Positions 1 to 8,833 of a stretch of 64,000 bases of DNA are shown here, in pieces (within the stretch, counting starts at the first letter, position 1; each line of letters opens with the position of its first letter). The stretch covers positions 27,428 to 91,427 of the forward strand of contig CAYRRM010000007.1 in NCBI GenBank assembly GCA_964426675.1. The letters run 5' to 3'. The notes beneath the pieces were generated by a model, which made no database searches, was not told the origin of the DNA, and saw only the letters and a program-made list of their open reading frames with translations. The stretch comes from DYMC01 sp035406705. Its GTDB lineage: Bacteria; Verrucomicrobiota; Lentisphaeria; Victivallales; GWF2-50-93. The position numbers and the translations under genes are program-made.

Positions 1-309
1 ATAGGTAACCCACTCCGAACAATTACTACCAACTTTAAAAAAAAGACAGATAATATTCTCATATGACCTAAATAAGACTGGGTTCCAGTGAGGAATATCA
101 GAAATTTTTTCCCAACGTTGAGGAGTAGCCCAATTCTCTCCATCTCCATAAGTTCCCCATATAGCAACATCATTATTTCCCTCTTTTGCTCCGGCAAACC
201 ATGCAACCATAAATAATTTTTTTTGAACCTGCAAAACGGTTGAAGCATGACACTCCCCATTTAACATAGGTGAAAAAATCATTGTTTTAGAAAAAGATTT
301 TATATTCAT
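1..309 (-). CDS. Sialidase-like (BNR-repeat) protein, C-terminal part missing at window edge
   Basis: The reading frame starts with ATG at 309 and stays open to base 1, giving 103 residues. It carries the N-terminal blocks of sialidase-like beta-propeller proteins: ECHASTVLQ, then AWFAGAKEGNNDVAIWGTY, then HWNPVLF. Members of this family cleave or bind terminal sugars such as sialic acid, but many homologues in PVC bacteria have unproven substrates. There is no signal peptide, so the product would act in the cytoplasm unless exported another way. Its ATG overlaps the TGA of the lyase gene (ATGA), so the two are probably translationally coupled and it is the fifth gene of the glycan operon. 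The family call is firm for this fragment; the substrate is unknown. Confidence 0.75.
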   Translation of the reverse strand, partial: MNIKSFSKTMIFSPMLNGECHASTVLQVQKKLFMVAWFAGAKEGNNDVAIWGTYGDGENWATPQRWEKISDIPHWNPVLFRSYENIICLFFKVGSNCSEWVTY

Positions 310-1232
310 ATTAGTTCAAAATCTTTTCCTAATTGTTTCAGCATTAATTCTATTTTTCTTCGCTCTTTATCGCGAAACCTATGAAATGGCTCACTCATAA
401 AATCATCACAAATATTCAAACATGAAAGAGCGCATTTAATACCTTTTATTACTCTTGAATTATAATGGCCTACGCCATATAACAGATCACCTATCTTTAT
501 AACTGCTGAATGTAATGATCTAACAGTGTTCAAATCTCCTTTTTCTGCAGCCTGATATAGGGAAACATATAATTTTGGAAAAATATTTGCGCCCCCACAT
601 ATACCACCATCACAACCAAATAACACAGCTTCAGCGAGAAGCTCTTCTGGTCCTACTAACAAACTTATTTTTTTATTTTTTTCTAATAAATTACGAATTC
701 GATGTAAGTAAATCATATTTCCCGAACTATCTTTCATTCCAATTATTCCTTTCATCTTAAAGAGAATTTTGAGTGTATTTATTTCGAAATTTATCTTGGT
801 CATTGCAGGCATATTGTAAAGAATAAGAGGTAATGGTAACTCAGGAACAAGATGTTCAAAATATTCCAACAATTCAGCCTGCCCTGTGGGGAAATAATAG
901 GGAGGTGCAAGGACCAAGGCTGTGGCTCCGCAATCCCATGCATATTCAGAAAGCCTCAGAGTTTCTGCAAAAGATGTATCTGAAACACCAACATAAACCG
1001 GAATTTGCTTTCTACATATAGAGCACGCTAGTTTTATAACTTGACGTTTTAGTTTTGAGCCAAGAGAGGGACCTTCTCCAGTCGTTCCAAGAATAAAAAT
1101 ACCATGTACCCCTCCCCGTAAAACATGTTCAATTAAACGTTCCATACCTCTTTCGTCTAGAGTTATCGAATCTTTCAACGGCGTTACTAAAGGAGGAATA
1201 ATTCCTCTTATTTTACAAAAATTAGTCTTCAT
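306..1232 (-). CDS. DapA/NanA-family aldolase (class I, Schiff-base)
   Basis: This 308-residue protein has the normal length and the marks of the dihydrodipicolinate synthase / N-acetylneuraminate lyase family: GTTGEGPSL near residues 49-57, the catalytic Tyr in YNMPAMT (about Tyr139) and the Schiff-base Lys in GMKDSSGN (about Lys167). Such enzymes make or split alpha-keto acids using pyruvate. Its place between a mannosidase and a sialidase-like gene argues for sugar-acid or sialic acid breakdown rather than lysine synthesis, but this is inference. YNMPA is nearer the YNIPA of sialic acid lyases, while GTTGE is nearer DapA, so the substrate stays open. A good ribosome site (AAGGAG) precedes the ATG and lies in the end of the mannosidase gene, 3 bases upstream. 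Confidence 0.85.
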   Translation of the reverse strand: MKTNFCKIRGIIPPLVTPLKDSITLDERGMERLIEHVLRGGVHGIFILGTTGEGPSLGSKLKRQVIKLACSICRKQIPVYVGVSDTSFAETLRLSEYAWDCGATALVLAPPYYFPTGQAELLEYFEHLVPELPLPLILYNMPAMTKINFEINTLKILFKMKGIIGMKDSSGNMIYLHRIRNLLEKNKKISLLVGPEELLAEAVLFGCDGGICGGANIFPKLYVSLYQAAEKGDLNTVRSLHSAVIKIGDLLYGVGHYNSRVIKGIKCALSCLNICDDFMSEPFHRFRDKERRKIELMLKQLGKDFELI

Positions 1233-1235
1233 GTA

Positions 1236-3551
1236 TTACTTCTCCTTACTCTTACCCCCCCTTTTTAAAAAAGATTCATCAATATTTTTTATCATTGGTA
1301 GGTATTTCTTATATTTCGAGAAAAGAAATGGGGGGTTACCTATAAGAGCATGATTACCAAAATGCAGGCCATTGTTCTCCCATTTAATTAAAATGAAATT
1401 TTCTTTTTTAGGTGAAAGTCTTATTGTCCCCAAAACAGTATTTTCATTAGGAGAAACAGAATATTTTCCCTCAAGCAATATTTTTTTAGCGAAAGGGTCC
1501 TCTACAGAAAAAAAGCCACTTTGGAAAGAAAGAGAATCATTACCCGCAACTATCTGAACCTCATTATTTTCCTGTTCATATGCCATCAGGCATAATTTAT
1601 GCTGAACTCTCTTAATATAATAAAATGCAAGGTTTTTATTTCCATAATAATCAACCACTGCATCTGAAAATTGTGGCCAACCATCTGACATATTCCACCA
1701 TATAATTCCTGTCCGAGCCCATTTTTCAATTCTTATCTTCTCTATAAAATATTTCAGAGATTCTGCTTGAACAACTTGTGAAGCAAAAATGAAATCTTCA
1801 ATGTTATCAGGCTCAAAAGCAAAGAAAAAATATATTTGTCTCATCATCAACTCAATCCTATAAGCATAAGGTCCATCATGACCAATTGGATCCGAAGCAT
1901 GAAATATCCACTGTTTATTATTACGACATGGCCATATATGTTTTTCATCAATAAATTTACGAATTGAATTAATATTAGGACAACCGTGAAAACCAATTTC
2001 ACTTATAAAAGGAGCTTTATTCTCTAAATAATAAGAACTTTTATAAAGATCTCTTGGACCCCATAAATGTCTTTCAGGAAGTAAAGATATATCTTTCTTT
2101 ATTAAAAATTCCGATAAATAGAATGGCGAACTAGGTAAATAAGGACGTGCCGGATCCTCATCCCGAAGAATTGCTGGAATAAGCTCTCTTGTTATAAGAT
2201 TCTTATTAGGATCTACGCCAATTTCATAGGCATTTTCATCACATTCATTATCTCCACACCAAATGATGAGAGATGGATGAGATCTGAGTTTCCTAACCAC
2301 AGCCTTTATTTCAATACTTATATCATGAATAAACTCTTGATCTTGCGGATAAAGTCCACAAGCCATAGCAAAATCCTGCCAAACCATTAAACCCGTCTCG
2401 TCACAAAAATCAAAGAAATTATGATCTTCATAAACATTCCCCCCCCAACAACGAATAAGATTACAATTTGATTCCAAATATAAAGCAAGAATTTTATGTA
2501 TGCGTTTTATATCGCGACTGTGAAATACATCAACAGGCCCCCAATTAGCTCCTTTTATCAAAACCTTTTGCTGGTTTATTTTAAAGAGAAATTTTCCGGG
2601 AGCACAATCTAACAAAACGGACCTTATACCTAATCTTGCTTTATGGATGGCTATTATCTTATCTTCAGAAATTAATTTGCATTTTACCTCGTAAAGATTA
2701 GGTAAACCATAACCATTAGGCCACCATAATTCAGGATTTTCAATTATGATTTTTATTGTGCCGGCAAATGAATATATATCCTGTTTCAGATTAAAAGTAG
2801 ATGTTTTACATTTTCCATAAATCTCAAAAGAAAGAGAAGGCAAACGTGCAAAATACTCAGTCAATACGTAATGTATCGCGATAGTTGCCTTCTCAGTATT
2901 TGCATCAATCGTGTAAATATAAAAATCTTTAAATACGGTCTTTTCTCTTTTTCTAATCTCTACTTTTCTCCATATGCCAGCCGAAATTGCCCGCGGCATT
3001 ATATCCCAACCATAAGAATGCGGAGCCTTGCGCACACGTAGAGATTCAGCTTTAAATATCCCCCAACTTCTGCTCTGTCTGGGACTAAAATCATATTTCA
3101 TAGCTTCAAAAAGAGATGACCTTATACGAACAGTAATATAATGTTCATATGTATGTGTATAATTTTTAGATATAGAAAATTTATGTTCGATAAACATATT
3201 TGCTGATTCCCCAAGTTTCCAATTGTCAAACCAATATTCAGCAAAGCAATCCACTCCATGAAAGATTATTTCAAGTTCAGCTCCCCAAAAATCAGGAGGA
3301 AATAGAATTCTCTTTTGATACCACCATTCAAAAGATTCGTATTTTCTGATAAGTCGTAAATTTTCTCCAAAATATAAATCTTTAGGAAGGATATTCGCAC
3401 GAACAAGGTCAAGTTCTACATTACCTGGGACAATTGCGTTAATAGGAGAAAACTTCACTAAATCTGAGGGGATTTTTACAGGACTTGAATCCTGCTGAAA
3501 AAACCATAAATTCCACTTCCCATTTAAGTCTATTGTATTTTTTTTTCTCAT
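1236..3551 (-). CDS. GH2 beta-mannosidase-like glycosidase
   Basis: A 771-residue glycoside hydrolase family 2 protein. It has the N-terminal jelly-roll (about 1-200), an immunoglobulin-like middle and a TIM-barrel. Visible motifs are GANWGPVD (333-340), IRCWGGNVYED, the acid/base Glu in WCGDNECDE (about Glu436) and the nucleophile in FISEIGFHG (about Glu518). The RCWGG and WCGDNE blocks are typical of beta-mannosidases rather than beta-galactosidases. It would remove terminal beta-mannose from oligosaccharides. No signal peptide is seen, so it likely acts inside the cell on imported fragments. It sits 7 bases downstream of the giant glycosidase and 3 bases upstream of the aldolase in one operon. 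The ribosome site is weak (GAAG just before ATG). Confidence 0.85.
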   Translation of the reverse strand: MRKKNTIDLNGKWNLWFFQQDSSPVKIPSDLVKFSPINAIVPGNVELDLVRANILPKDLYFGENLRLIRKYESFEWWYQKRILFPPDFWGAELEIIFHGVDCFAEYWFDNWKLGESANMFIEHKFSISKNYTHTYEHYITVRIRSSLFEAMKYDFSPRQSRSWGIFKAESLRVRKAPHSYGWDIMPRAISAGIWRKVEIRKREKTVFKDFYIYTIDANTEKATIAIHYVLTEYFARLPSLSFEIYGKCKTSTFNLKQDIYSFAGTIKIIIENPELWWPNGYGLPNLYEVKCKLISEDKIIAIHKARLGIRSVLLDCAPGKFLFKINQQKVLIKGANWGPVDVFHSRDIKRIHKILALYLESNCNLIRCWGGNVYEDHNFFDFCDETGLMVWQDFAMACGLYPQDQEFIHDISIEIKAVVRKLRSHPSLIIWCGDNECDENAYEIGVDPNKNLITRELIPAILRDEDPARPYLPSSPFYLSEFLIKKDISLLPERHLWGPRDLYKSSYYLENKAPFISEIGFHGCPNINSIRKFIDEKHIWPCRNNKQWIFHASDPIGHDGPYAYRIELMMRQIYFFFAFEPDNIEDFIFASQVVQAESLKYFIEKIRIEKWARTGIIWWNMSDGWPQFSDAVVDYYGNKNLAFYYIKRVQHKLCLMAYEQENNEVQIVAGNDSLSFQSGFFSVEDPFAKKILLEGKYSVSPNENTVLGTIRLSPKKENFILIKWENNGLHFGNHALIGNPPFLFSKYKKYLPMIKNIDESFLKRGGKSKEK

Positions 3552-3558
3552 CTTCAGA

Positions 3559-6500
3559 TCATGGTTTCAAAACAGTTATAATATACCTTTCTGAACTTAT
3601 CCAGGCTTCATTTGTACCAGTTGCATAAGTGAGTTGCAAATACCTGCCCTCACTATTACCAAAATCTACTTGAAAATCCATAGCAAATTCAAGAGGTATG
3701 GATTCAAAACCAAGCTCTTTCCATGGGATCATAGCTTCTAAAGTATAACCGTTATTCGTCAGAGCTCGACCGATTAAAACTCCTTTAGCATTAGACGCAG
3801 GTTGATCCAAATTATATTGTTTATAGGCAAGGAAAATCTGTTTACTTGGTTTCTTTCTTTTTGCGTCTACATCAATAAATAATTCTACACAATCTCCTAA
3901 ATACCAATTAGTTGGATGGATAAATATTTCATTAGATCCTTTCTCAACAATTACAAATACGCATAAACCTTTTTCTGTAGCCAACAACCAGAAAAATGCT
4001 TTCTCACCGTGCTTTCGATCACCTTCCACCAAATAAGACCCTATCTTATGCCAGGAAGGTATATTTTCTTCATCCATTTTAATTCCAACTGCTGATAACC
4101 ATTCATTCTCAGAAGCTACTCCATCAATATTAATAATAGACTCTTTAAGATATGGTATTTCTATCTTTGGATTTTCTAACAACCTGGCATCCGGTAAATT
4201 TTTAAAAGGTTCCTCAATTTTCCGTATATCAGCAGATACAAGTAATTGAAAATTTCCGAGAATGCCAAGATTTTTTGATTCCATCAATGGTCCAACACAA
4301 CTAAAATCTATCCTGGAGATGGTCGAAAAATCAGGTAAATTGGTATCTGTCTTATCCTGTATAAAATCATCTGTTTTTAAAATTATTCTTCTCCATGAAC
4401 TATCTTCAAAAATTGAAGAGATATTTTTACTCCTATAAGATTTCCCATCTTTAGTTTTTATAGTTATATACGTTTCACGTGGCATGGTTCCATCTCCTTT
4501 AAAACCAAAAGACAAAGCAAGAATATTCTCTGATTTCAAACCTTGAGGAGGCGTTACATTCCACCAGGCTCCAGCATGCCAATATTTAGTATATTTTCCT
4601 ATATCAAACTTTAATACATCCGTTCCATCTTCTAAAATATTCCGTTCTACTTTTAAATTACCGTACGCTTGATAGGGTTTCCATTCTGTAATCTTAGTTA
4701 AATCTATTCCAAATACCTTATTATTATTTAACAGCCTCTCATTATTTTCATCCTCCGAATCAACTTTATTCTGTCTATCAGTCAAAAAAGCCAAATATTC
4801 CTTCAGTAAAAACGATTTAGGTTTTTTAAGAACAACTGTAGGTTGAGATGAAGTTAACGGCCAAATTGAAGATGATAAAGAAGCAGGAGCTTTAATCCCC
4901 TCTTTACACACCTCGAACCAGATTGTCTTCCAGGAGGGAGATAAATTTAAAGTAATATTATTATTTTCTCTCTTTATAGGAACTTCCCCTAACCTCCTTC
5001 CTTCTGAGTCAAGAGCAAACACTTGCATTGTATTTGCAAATGATAATCCTTTTAATTGTAATTCTCCCCGCAAACATTCCACGAGAGTAGGCTTTTTACC
5101 CGTATCAATCAGTTCAGATTTTCCATTCCGATTAATTATTTTAGTTCCAGTATTTACAACCCTACCAATCGCAGCAAGAAGAAGTCTTTCTGATTTAGAA
5201 ATAGTTTTATCATTCGTCGAAGTTATAGCAACAACTGCATACGGATTATTTACCTTCAAGGACATGTTTGATGTAATATTAGTTTTACGAAAGCCTGCAA
5301 AACCACTAATAATCTGAGTTTTTGGTGTATCTATTATCTGCGTGCCAGTTCCCCAGTCATTTATTATACAATTATTATCCGTCTTATACTCAGTACTATT
5401 TAATTCTGAATATAATTCTAACCCCCAATATTTCATCGCTGATATATACAGTTGATACAACCACCTGGGATCACTAAGACTTTCTCCATAAATCGCAGCA
5501 TTAGGCAAGACAACAAAGCGTTTATTATACCAGCCCAATGTCCACTTTTTATCCTCTGAAACTCCTATCGGAATAGCATCTACAGGTATCGTTCGAATAT
5601 CAACAGCGGCTTCTAACGCCTTTATTTTCACCTTTTGTGGGATATCATAAGGCCACATTATCGTAAATACAACATTCTCTAATTCCTGTGTTTTTATTGT
5701 CTTATGGATCAGACGAGCTGGAAGAGCCAAATCTCTTTTTTTGTGATATCTATCGCACCATGGATTATCTCCCAAAATGAAAGCATGTTTTGCTTTACTA
5801 TAGTCTCCACTTGCCGAACGCCCTGTAGTAAAAACTATATCTGCATCACCATCATATACATCCTTAAAAAATTTGGTTTCAACTTCGTGTATCAATGGAA
5901 TAAATAATGATGCACCTCCCACTGTCCCACTTCCCCCATTTATTCCAGCAGCATGTAAATTCTGTTCATGCACATCCTCATCTGACAAAGCAATGTGTAC
6001 TTTATATTTAGATTTTGGAATATCTCCTCTGAGGACCATCGCTGAAGCAAAACAATTTGCAATCCTCCACGTTGGGTCGAGTCCAGAAGTAAATGATTGA
6101 GCTATCCTCTTACGCCAATGTATGTACTTATATGTCCAATCAAATTCAGGCATTGCCTCTCCTACCCAACGCTGAACAAAACCAAATTGAACGCCTCCAT
6201 CAACCTTTTGAAACGCATGAGCTACTGCAACTGCTATATTTACATCTGCTCGACGTGTCCATGAAGCTCCTGTCCATTCTGCATTCCACGATGGATAACC
6301 TGCTACCTTTATTCGAGGTAAATTTACATACCAATTATTACTCCGTACATCAACGCCTTCAATCGTAATACCATTTATCCCAGGTCTGATACCCCACGTT
6401 AAATCCGAGTGAGCATATAAATGCGCAGATATCGTCCCTGTGGCACTCAATTCTGCAAGTTGATTTACTGGACCACGCAATTCGTGTGAACCTGTGATAA

Positions 6501-7644
6501 GCCCTTTATAACCAAAAGAACGAATGTGTGAGGAAGTAATTTTATGCAAAAATCTGGTCCTCTCAGCTAAATAAAGATAAAAGTCATTTACACGACAAGC
6601 ACCACGCACCTTAGAAATATTAGGCCTATCCCAAGTAGTTAGTGTACCAAGAGGCGGACGAAAAACAGTAGCTAATATAGGATCCTCATCATCATGTAAT
6701 CCACATTTTCCCATAGCATCTGTCCATGCCTTTGCTAAATTTTCCCTGGATTTATATTTTTCTAAGAGCCATAAATTCCAATCAGTATCATGCCATTTTC
6801 TGATTTTATCTGTTACAGTAAAACCCCAATCCCAGAAAGGACCATTTTCATTAAGAGCTTCAATCATAACAACCGCAGGATCATTTCCCCACTTTTTCCC
6901 GGTATACGGATTTGTATGAGATAATAAAGCAGATGCTGCCTTTTTCCATGCATCTATCATAACAGGATGAGGCCAAACCCCTTTCCAGCCTGCTTGATTG
7001 TGAACCTTGGCTAACTCCTCCCAATCCAGCATACCAGTATCAGCTGTCCATGGTCTAGAATCTACAATATCTAAATATAAATAAATCCCTCTTTTGACTA
7101 AGGCTGCTGCCAACTTGTCGAAACGATCCATTCCTTCTGAACTGAGCTCTATCGAACTTGCAGGAGAATTATCTGTTTTAGACTTTAAATAACCAAGACC
7201 AATACGCGGAATATCATTATGATGAAACCTTACCAGATTGTAACCACATGAGGCAATTAAGTCTGCTAAAAGCTCTATTTCTTCTTCTTTATCAGGAAAT
7301 GTTCCAGCATAAGTTAATGTGGTTCCCCAAAAACGAGCTGCCGTTCCGTCTTCAAACTCAAGTCTACCATCATTCCTTACTTTTACCCAACCATGTTTCC
7401 CTGCTGGAGGATCTAAAAGCCATTCCCCAGAATTTCCAACAGATCCTTTAGCAATTTGGTGATATTGTTTTTGTTCCCATGGAATTAAATCTGTTTCATC
7501 AGGTATGCTTTCGTCAGGTAACTCCAACACCACATTACCAGAAGATACGCTTATATCAATATCACTTGCATTATTTTCTAAAATAAATATTTTACAAAAA
7601 AGTATAAAAATTACAAAAAAATTATAATACAAAACTCTTAACAT
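3559..7644 (-). CDS. Large exported multi-domain glycosidase (GH5-like barrel with C-terminal CBM9-like domain)
   Basis: This 1361-residue protein begins with a hydrophobic signal-like segment (residues 4-21). A TIM-barrel of cellulase/beta-agarase type spans about 80-520, with a likely acid/base Glu in ALNENG (about Glu266) and nucleophile in WNAEW (about Glu456). A flavodoxin-like or beta-galactosidase-accessory region follows, then beta-sandwich segments. A galactose-binding-like domain lies at about 1010-1150, and the last 180 residues (INIDGVASENEW, GDCVELFIDVD, MIPWKELGF) look like a CBM9-like sugar-binding module. It probably cuts a polysaccharide outside the cytoplasm; the substrate cannot be read from sequence. 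The ribosome site is GAGGGGG. It follows the pseudopilin gene by 19 bases, so both are likely co-transcribed. Confidence 0.75.
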   Translation of the reverse strand: MLRVLYYNFFVIFILFCKIFILENNASDIDISVSSGNVVLELPDESIPDETDLIPWEQKQYHQIAKGSVGNSGEWLLDPPAGKHGWVKVRNDGRLEFEDGTAARFWGTTLTYAGTFPDKEEEIELLADLIASCGYNLVRFHHNDIPRIGLGYLKSKTDNSPASSIELSSEGMDRFDKLAAALVKRGIYLYLDIVDSRPWTADTGMLDWEELAKVHNQAGWKGVWPHPVMIDAWKKAASALLSHTNPYTGKKWGNDPAVVMIEALNENGPFWDWGFTVTDKIRKWHDTDWNLWLLEKYKSRENLAKAWTDAMGKCGLHDDEDPILATVFRPPLGTLTTWDRPNISKVRGACRVNDFYLYLAERTRFLHKITSSHIRSFGYKGLITGSHELRGPVNQLAELSATGTISAHLYAHSDLTWGIRPGINGITIEGVDVRSNNWYVNLPRIKVAGYPSWNAEWTGASWTRRADVNIAVAVAHAFQKVDGGVQFGFVQRWVGEAMPEFDWTYKYIHWRKRIAQSFTSGLDPTWRIANCFASAMVLRGDIPKSKYKVHIALSDEDVHEQNLHAAGINGGSGTVGGASLFIPLIHEVETKFFKDVYDGDADIVFTTGRSASGDYSKAKHAFILGDNPWCDRYHKKRDLALPARLIHKTIKTQELENVVFTIMWPYDIPQKVKIKALEAAVDIRTIPVDAIPIGVSEDKKWTLGWYNKRFVVLPNAAIYGESLSDPRWLYQLYISAMKYWGLELYSELNSTEYKTDNNCIINDWGTGTQIIDTPKTQIISGFAGFRKTNITSNMSLKVNNPYAVVAITSTNDKTISKSERLLLAAIGRVVNTGTKIINRNGKSELIDTGKKPTLVECLRGELQLKGLSFANTMQVFALDSEGRRLGEVPIKRENNNITLNLSPSWKTIWFEVCKEGIKAPASLSSSIWPLTSSQPTVVLKKPKSFLLKEYLAFLTDRQNKVDSEDENNERLLNNNKVFGIDLTKITEWKPYQAYGNLKVERNILEDGTDVLKFDIGKYTKYWHAGAWWNVTPPQGLKSENILALSFGFKGDGTMPRETYITIKTKDGKSYRSKNISSIFEDSSWRRIILKTDDFIQDKTDTNLPDFSTISRIDFSCVGPLMESKNLGILGNFQLLVSADIRKIEEPFKNLPDARLLENPKIEIPYLKESIINIDGVASENEWLSAVGIKMDEENIPSWHKIGSYLVEGDRKHGEKAFFWLLATEKGLCVFVIVEKGSNEIFIHPTNWYLGDCVELFIDVDAKRKKPSKQIFLAYKQYNLDQPASNAKGVLIGRALTNNGYTLEAMIPWKELGFESIPLEFAMDFQVDFGNSEGRYLQLTYATGTNEAWISSERYIITVLKP

Positions 7645-7663
7645 ATCATCCCCCTCGCATTCA

Positions 7664-8437
7664 TCACTTCAAGATATATTTCGAAGGTGTATGAGCTCCC
7701 TGTCTCATCATCCCATAATCATAATTGAATAAAGAGTCATCCTGATCAGTAACAACATGATACTTAAAAGTCGTATTATAACCGGTAGGATTTCCTATTA
7801 ACCCAACATGCCAATCAGCCATCAAGGCGTTGGATTTCCGTGAATGAACTAAAAAAGTTGTAAATTCATTACCAACGAATAATCTCCACCACGTAGTTGA
7901 CCACGCACATTGAGACGGAACACCATGCCAATATTCAGTCAAAACTCCAAACTCTGGAGGTTTGTAAACCTGAGTCCTCTTTACCCGAGGAGCTATATTA
8001 TCATTCGGACTGCCAGGTCTGCACAATCTTGCCCACCAATTACCATCAACACAATTACCATTCATCCCATAGGTCAGAGTCACTGGTTGATTATTAAAAC
8101 TCTTAGCAACACTTGGGCAATGGATAAGATTTAACGGTTGAACCTCGTCAAGCCCTTGATTTGTCCCGAGTTCTGGCAATTCAGGTGTCCCATGTAATTT
8201 TCCGTTTAAATAAGGATTCAACGCTTGAGGCCAACGAAAATTGGGAAAATAATCATTATTATCTCCAAGATAAAGTTCAAATGTAATTCCCAATTGCTTA
8301 AGATTATTTACACAGGCTATTGACTTTCCAACTTCACGAGCCCTATTTAAGGCAGGTAAAAGCAATGAAATCAATATCGCTATTATTGCTACTACTACCA
8401 AAAGTTCTATCAAAGTAAATCGATAGCTTTTTTTCAT
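7664..8437 (-). CDS. Type IV pilin-like pseudopilin of the Lentisphaerae/Planctomycete type
   Basis: A 257-residue protein with the prepilin signature at its start: a short basic leader, then FTLIELLVVVAIIAIL with Phe as the +1 residue and Glu at +5. This is followed by LLPALNRAREVGKSIACVNNLKQLG, split here only for reading. Such secreted pseudopilins occur in large numbers in Lentisphaerae and Planctomycetes, often beside sugar-degradation genes; their exact role is not settled. The rest holds many Trp and Cys residues and no recognised enzyme motif. As first gene after a strong promoter with a GAGGGGG ribosome site it may be the most highly made protein of the operon. No type II secretion or prepilin peptidase genes are present in the window. 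Confidence 0.85.
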   Translation of the reverse strand: MKKSYRFTLIELLVVVAIIAILISLLLPALNRAREVGKSIACVNNLKQLGITFELYLGDNNDYFPNFRWPQALNPYLNGKLHGTPELPELGTNQGLDEVQPLNLIHCPSVAKSFNNQPVTLTYGMNGNCVDGNWWARLCRPGSPNDNIAPRVKRTQVYKPPEFGVLTEYWHGVPSQCAWSTTWWRLFVGNEFTTFLVHSRKSNALMADWHVGLIGNPTGYNTTFKYHVVTDQDDSLFNYDYGMMRQGAHTPSKYILK

Positions 8438-8456
8438 AATTACCCCCTCATTATTT

Positions 8457-8470
8457 TACTATCGATAGTA
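8457..8470. promoter_or_regulatory. 14-bp perfect palindrome at the transcription start (candidate operator)
   Basis: TACTATCGATAGTA is a perfect palindrome with a central CG, as is common for LacI-family operators. It covers the expected transcription start of the glycan operon and abuts the -10 box, so a bound protein would block transcription. No regulator gene lies in the window. Confidence 0.5.
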
Positions 8471-8498
8471 TTTTATATCTGATATAAAAAAATGTCAA
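8470..8498 (-). promoter_or_regulatory. Sigma70-type promoter of the glycan operon
   Basis: On the minus strand there is a perfect -35 box TTGACA (8498-8493), a 17-base spacer and a -10 box TAAAAT (8475-8470), followed after a short leader by the pseudopilin ATG at 8437. Expected transcription start is near 8463. Confidence 0.7.
8471..8489. promoter_or_regulatory. 19-bp palindrome overlapping the -10 and spacer (candidate second operator)
   Basis: TTTTATATCTGATATAAAA has 9-base arms that are perfect complements around a single central T. It touches the 14-bp palindrome directly and covers the -10 box and much of the spacer. Its AT-only arms make a chance origin more likely than for the first palindrome. 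Confidence 0.35.
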
Positions 8499-8833
8499 GT
8501 TTTTTTTTGCTGTTCATTAATTTTATTGAAAATTCAGAGATTAATTATATCTTTCTATTCGCAGGATTCTAAATAGAGAAATCTTTGATGTTGTAGAAGT
8601 TAATTTATGTTATCTAACCTATCAGAAAAATAAACAAATTAGTTGAGTCATATTCTTTACATTGAAATATTAGAAGATTAGATAATACTCAAACATTAAA
8701 TTCGAAGTTTTTGAATGAATTATTAAACTATACTAAAAATAAAAAAAATTAATAAGACAGGTTTTTCTAACTTTATGTTTTTGTATCAAAATAAGTTATA
8801 TTTTCTCATCGTTTTCATCTCTTATACATGAAC
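8499..8833. other. AT-rich intergenic stretch
   Basis: About 335 bases upstream of the glycan operon promoter and downstream of the PlsC-like gene. I see no open frame, tRNA or clear hairpin terminator here. Confidence 0.5.

Noticed and set aside
306..1232. Naming the aldolase nanA or dapA
   Set aside because: Motifs are mixed and family members have many substrates, so no symbol was given.
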